Assembly (NCBI GenBank): GCA_002360535.1
Contig: DEQR01000072.1
Location: 1-53,514, forward strand
Length of the DNA stretch: 53,514 nt
Source: Thiobacillus sp. UBA3361
Lineage (GTDB): Bacteria; Pseudomonadota; Gammaproteobacteria; Burkholderiales; Thiobacillaceae
Direction of reading: 5' to 3'
The notes below the pieces were generated by a model. It did no database searches, was not told the origin of the DNA, and saw nothing but the letters and a program-made list of their open reading frames with translations. Position 1 is the stretch's first letter, and each line of letters begins with the position of its first letter. The translations under genes were made by a program, and so were the position numbers. Below, piece after piece: positions 50,892 through 53,514 of the stretch.

Positions 50892-52213
50892 GCGAATTTC
50901 TCGATTTGGCTCCCGCGCGGGGCGCCGTGGGCATGGTTCGGCTGCCCGGTTCGAAAAGTATCTCCAACCGCATCCTGTTGTTGTCCGCCCTCGCCGAGGG
51001 CACGACGGAAGTGCGGGCGTTGCTCGACTCCGACGACACGCGGGTGATGCTGGAGGCGCTGAAGGCGCTTGGGGTCGAATGGTCTCGCCACCCGGACAGC
51101 GACGATTACCGGGTCCAAGGCGTAGGGGGCGCGTTTCCGGTTAAACGGGCCGCCCTGTTCCTCGGTAACGCCGGCACCGCCTTCCGCTCGCTGACCGCCG
51201 CCTGCGCCCTGGCCGGCGGCGAATACACACTGAGCGGCGTGCCGCGCATGCACGAGCGGCCCATCGGTGACTTGGTGGATGCCCTGCGTCAATTGGGCGC
51301 GAACATCGAATATTCCGGCAATGCAGGCTTCCCTCCGCTGGCCATTTCACCCCCCTCCGCCTGGGGGGGAGAGGGTGATACCCCCCACCCCACCGTCACC
51401 GTCAAAGGCAATGTCTCCAGCCAATACCTCACCGGTCTTCTGCTGTCCGCGCCCTTGCTGGGCCGCGAAGTCGAGGTGCGGGTGAACGGAGAGTTGATCT
51501 CCAAGCCCTATGTGGAGATCACCCTCAACCTGATGAAGCGCTTCGGCGTGGACGTGAGGCGTGACGGTTGGCAAAGCTTCCGGGTGCCCGCCGCAAAATA
51601 CAAGAGCCCCGGCGAGATCGCCGTCGAGGGCGACGCCTCCTCGGCCTCCTACTTCCTCGCCGCCGGCGCCATCGGCCACGGGCCGGTGCGGGTGGAAGGG
51701 GTGGGGCGCAACAGTATCCAGGGCGACGTGCGTTTCGCCGAGGCCCTGGCGCGCATGGGGGCGGAGATCGGCTTCGGACGTGACAAGTCCACGGAGTGGA
51801 TCGAATGCCGCCTGGGTTGCGCCGACAAATTGCACGCGATCGAGCTGGATTGCAACCACATCCCCGACGCGGCGATGACCCTGGCCATCCTTGCCCTGTT
51901 CGCCGACGGCGCCACCACCCTGAAGAACATCGCCTCCTGGCGGGTGAAGGAGACCGACCGTATCGCCGCCATGGCCACCGAGTTGCGCAAGCTGGGCGCG
52001 ACGGTGGAGGAGGGTGCCGATTACATCAAGGTCATCCCACCCAAGACCCTGATCTCCGGCGCGGCGATCGATACATATGACGACCACCGCATGGCCATGT
52101 GTTTCTCTCTGGTCACTCTGGCCGGCATACCGGTGCGGATCAACGATCCGAAGTGCGTGAACAAGACCTTCCCGACCTATTGGGAAGCCTTCGCCAGCAT
52201 TACCCAGCGCTGA
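50888..52213 (+). CDS. aroA: 3-phosphoshikimate 1-carboxyvinyltransferase (EPSP synthase)
   Basis: 441 residues from ATG 50888, coupled to the tyrA stop (ATGA); an in-frame ATG at 50867 is possible. Class-I EPSP synthase: LPGSKSISNRILLLSALA, LGNAGTAFRSLTAA, VSSQYLTGLLL, EGDASSASYFLAA, DCNHIPDAAMT, WRVKETDRIAAMATELRKLG and DDHRMAMCFSL. The protein is about 14 residues longer than E. coli AroA; an extra segment (SPPSAWGGEGDTPHP, about residues 155-169) is encoded by a palindromic sequence and sits just before the VSSQ loop. It catalyses the sixth step of the shikimate pathway. Confidence 0.96.
   Translation: MSEFLDLAPARGAVGMVRLPGSKSISNRILLLSALAEGTTEVRALLDSDDTRVMLEALKALGVEWSRHPDSDDYRVQGVGGAFPVKRAALFLGNAGTAFRSLTAACALAGGEYTLSGVPRMHERPIGDLVDALRQLGANIEYSGNAGFPPLAISPPSAWGGEGDTPHPTVTVKGNVSSQYLTGLLLSAPLLGREVEVRVNGELISKPYVEITLNLMKRFGVDVRRDGWQSFRVPAAKYKSPGEIAVEGDASSASYFLAAGAIGHGPVRVEGVGRNSIQGDVRFAEALARMGAEIGFGRDKSTEWIECRLGCADKLHAIELDCNHIPDAAMTLAILALFADGATTLKNIASWRVKETDRIAAMATELRKLGATVEEGADYIKVIPPKTLISGAAIDTYDDHRMAMCFSLVTLAGIPVRINDPKCVNKTFPTYWEAFASITQR
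51347..51378. repeat. Palindromic G/C-run element inside aroA
   Basis: About 32 nt forming a foldback: TCACCCCCCTCC facing GGGGGGGAGAGGGTGA across a short GCCT loop, unlike the surrounding coding sequence. It encodes the extra AroA residues and looks like a short mobile palindrome inserted in frame. Confidence 0.5.
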
Positions 52214-52215
52214 CC

Positions 52216-52905
52216 ATGACCGACGCTTCACGTCTCATTCCAGTCATTACCATCGATGGGCCCTCCGCCTCTGGCAAAGGTACGGTGGCGGCCCTGGTGG
52301 CTCAGGCTCTGGGGTTCCATTACCTGGACAGCGGTGCCCTCTACCGGGTCACCGCCCTGGCCGCGCGGGACGCGGGGATATCCCTGGAAGATGAAACGTC
52401 CCTGTCCGAACTGGCCGCCAACCTGGATCTGGCCTTCCGCGACGGCGAGTGCTATCTGGATGGCAGGTCGGTGGGGGACCGGATCCGCAGCGAGGCAGCA
52501 GGCGGCGACGCCTCCCGCATTGCCGCCCTGCCGGCCCTGCGCGCGGCCCTGTTGGCCCGGCAGAGGGCCTTCCGGCAGTCACCGGGCCTGGTCACGGACG
52601 GCCGTGACATGGGCACGGTGGTCTTTCCCGGCGCCCAGGTTAAGGTCTATCTGACCGCCAGCGTCGAGGAACGCGCTCGCAGACGTTATAACCAGTTGAT
52701 AGAAAAGGGTTTGCCTGCTAACCTTGATGATCTGTTGATGGACCTGCGGCAACGGGATGCGCGCGATGCCTCCCGCGCCACGGCGCCCATGCGACAGGCG
52801 GCGGACGCACATGCGCTGGATACCACTGGTCTGACCGTCGGGCAGGCCATGGATGCCGTCCTCGGATGGTATGCGCAGGCGAACGCCAAAACCGTGACGG
52901 AATGA
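52216..52905 (+). CDS. cmk: Cytidylate kinase
   Basis: 229 residues. P-loop ITIDGPSASGKGTVAALVA; YLDSGALYRVTAL; the CMP-binding RDMGTVVFPGAQVKVYLTAS; lid region ERARRRYNQL; RDARDASRATAPM. It phosphorylates CMP and dCMP. Its place between aroA and rpsA is the conserved proteobacterial arrangement. It starts 2 nt after the aroA stop. Confidence 0.97.
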   Translation: MTDASRLIPVITIDGPSASGKGTVAALVAQALGFHYLDSGALYRVTALAARDAGISLEDETSLSELAANLDLAFRDGECYLDGRSVGDRIRSEAAGGDASRIAALPALRAALLARQRAFRQSPGLVTDGRDMGTVVFPGAQVKVYLTASVEERARRRYNQLIEKGLPANLDDLLMDLRQRDARDASRATAPMRQAADAHALDTTGLTVGQAMDAVLGWYAQANAKTVTE

Positions 52906-52978
52906 CATGAGAAATTCATTCCGATTTTTTTTCTTAACCAGCCACGTGCCCGCACGTTGTCCTTAACCAGGTTCATTC

Positions 52979-53514
52979 ATGTCCACTGCTACTTCCATTA
53001 CACCTTCCAGTTCTAATACCGAAAGCTTCGCCGCGCTGTTCGAGGAGAGCATTGCCAAGCAGGAAATGCGCTCTGGCGAAGTGATCACCGCCGAGGTGGT
53101 CGCCATCGACAGCAACTTCGTCACCGTCAATGCCGGCCTAAAATCCGAGAGCCTGATCCCCGTCGAGGAATTCAACAATGACCGGGGAGAACTGGAAGTC
53201 GAAGTGGGCGATTTCGTCACCGTCGCCATCGAATCCCTGGAGGACGGTTACGGTGCCACCAAGCTGTCCCGCGACCGCGCCAAGCGCCTGGCCGCCTGGC
53301 TGGACCTCGAGGCCGCCATGGAAGAAAACCGCGTCGTCAAGGGCGTGATCAACGGCAAGGTCAAGGGCGGCCTGACTGTCATGTGCAACGGCATCCGCGC
53401 CTTCCTGCCCGGCTCCCTGGTGGATGTGCGTCCCATCAAGGACACCAGCCCCTTCGAAGGCAAGGAGGCCGAGTTCAAGGTCATCAAGCTGGACCGCAAG
53501 CGCAACAACGTGGT
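52979..53514 (+). CDS. rpsA: 30S ribosomal protein S1, partial at right edge
   Basis: ATG 52979 begins a frame open to the window end (178 residues visible). After a Ser/Thr-rich start come SFAALFEESIAKQEMRSGEV and the first S1 RNA-binding repeats (VVAIDSNFVTVNAGLKSESL; VKGGLTVMCNGIRAFLPGS). S1 binds mRNA leaders during initiation. As usual for rpsA there is no strong Shine-Dalgarno; the 73-nt leader after cmk has a T-run (TTTTTTTT near 52924) and an AT-rich segment. Confidence 0.96.
   Translation, partial: MSTATSITPSSSNTESFAALFEESIAKQEMRSGEVITAEVVAIDSNFVTVNAGLKSESLIPVEEFNNDRGELEVEVGDFVTVAIESLEDGYGATKLSRDRAKRLAAWLDLEAAMEENRVVKGVINGKVKGGLTVMCNGIRAFLPGSLVDVRPIKDTSPFEGKEAEFKVIKLDRKRNNV

Overview
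GC-rich, gene-dense chromosomal segment from a sulfur-oxidising, probably facultatively denitrifying proteobacterium. The order sdhCDAB-sdhE-gltA-sucA and the block serC-serA-pheA-hisC-tyrA-aroA-cmk-rpsA are typical of Betaproteobacteria (a Thiobacillaceae-like organism is my best guess); a gammaproteobacterial sulfur oxidiser cannot be excluded from the sequence alone. No tRNA, rRNA, CRISPR array or complete insertion sequence was seen.

Layout. 1-5840 (minus): an octaheme tetrathionate-reductase-family cytochrome running off the left edge, two DUF302 periplasmic proteins and aconitase A. 6116-8417 (plus): a TauD/TfdA dioxygenase and a SPASM-type radical SAM enzyme. 8601-15381: signalling genes, several visibly broken: a GGDEF/EAL protein with two in-frame TAG codons, a truncated-globin remnant behind an FNR-type box, an intact Crp/Fnr regulator, a small RHH-like protein, a chemoreceptor with a frameshift, and a STAS protein with a frameshift.

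15356-29400 (minus) is the most interesting part. It holds two sulfur operons. Operon B is soxY-soxZ-sigma54 activator-CZB protein-fccA-fccB. Operon A is rhodanese-DUF302-Met-rich repeat protein-diheme cytochrome c-FccB-like flavoprotein-napA-napB-HDOD/REC/GGDEF-STAS. Each is preceded by a strong -24/-12 sigma54 promoter and, about 80-115 bp further upstream, by copies of the same palindrome (core GTCATGAC). The sigma54 activator gene sits between the two promoters, so it is the natural candidate to control both. Operon A places a sulfide dehydrogenase-like flavoprotein and a diheme cytochrome directly upstream of NapAB with no napC, napD, napGH or napF, which suggests periplasmic electron flow from reduced sulfur to nitrate without the quinone pool.

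29839-38646 (plus): central carbon metabolism (malic enzyme, succinate dehydrogenase with its flavinylation factor, citrate synthase, 2-oxoglutarate dehydrogenase E1 without sucB/lpd next to it). 38653-40733 (minus): feoAB under a likely Fur box. 40875-42155 (minus): an unknown secreted protein and an NlpC/P60 protein. 42234-45508 (plus): a helical protein, a UbiB-family kinase and an exported beta-carbonic anhydrase. 45554-53514 (plus): serine and aromatic amino acid biosynthesis, histidinol-phosphate aminotransferase, cmk and the start of rpsA.
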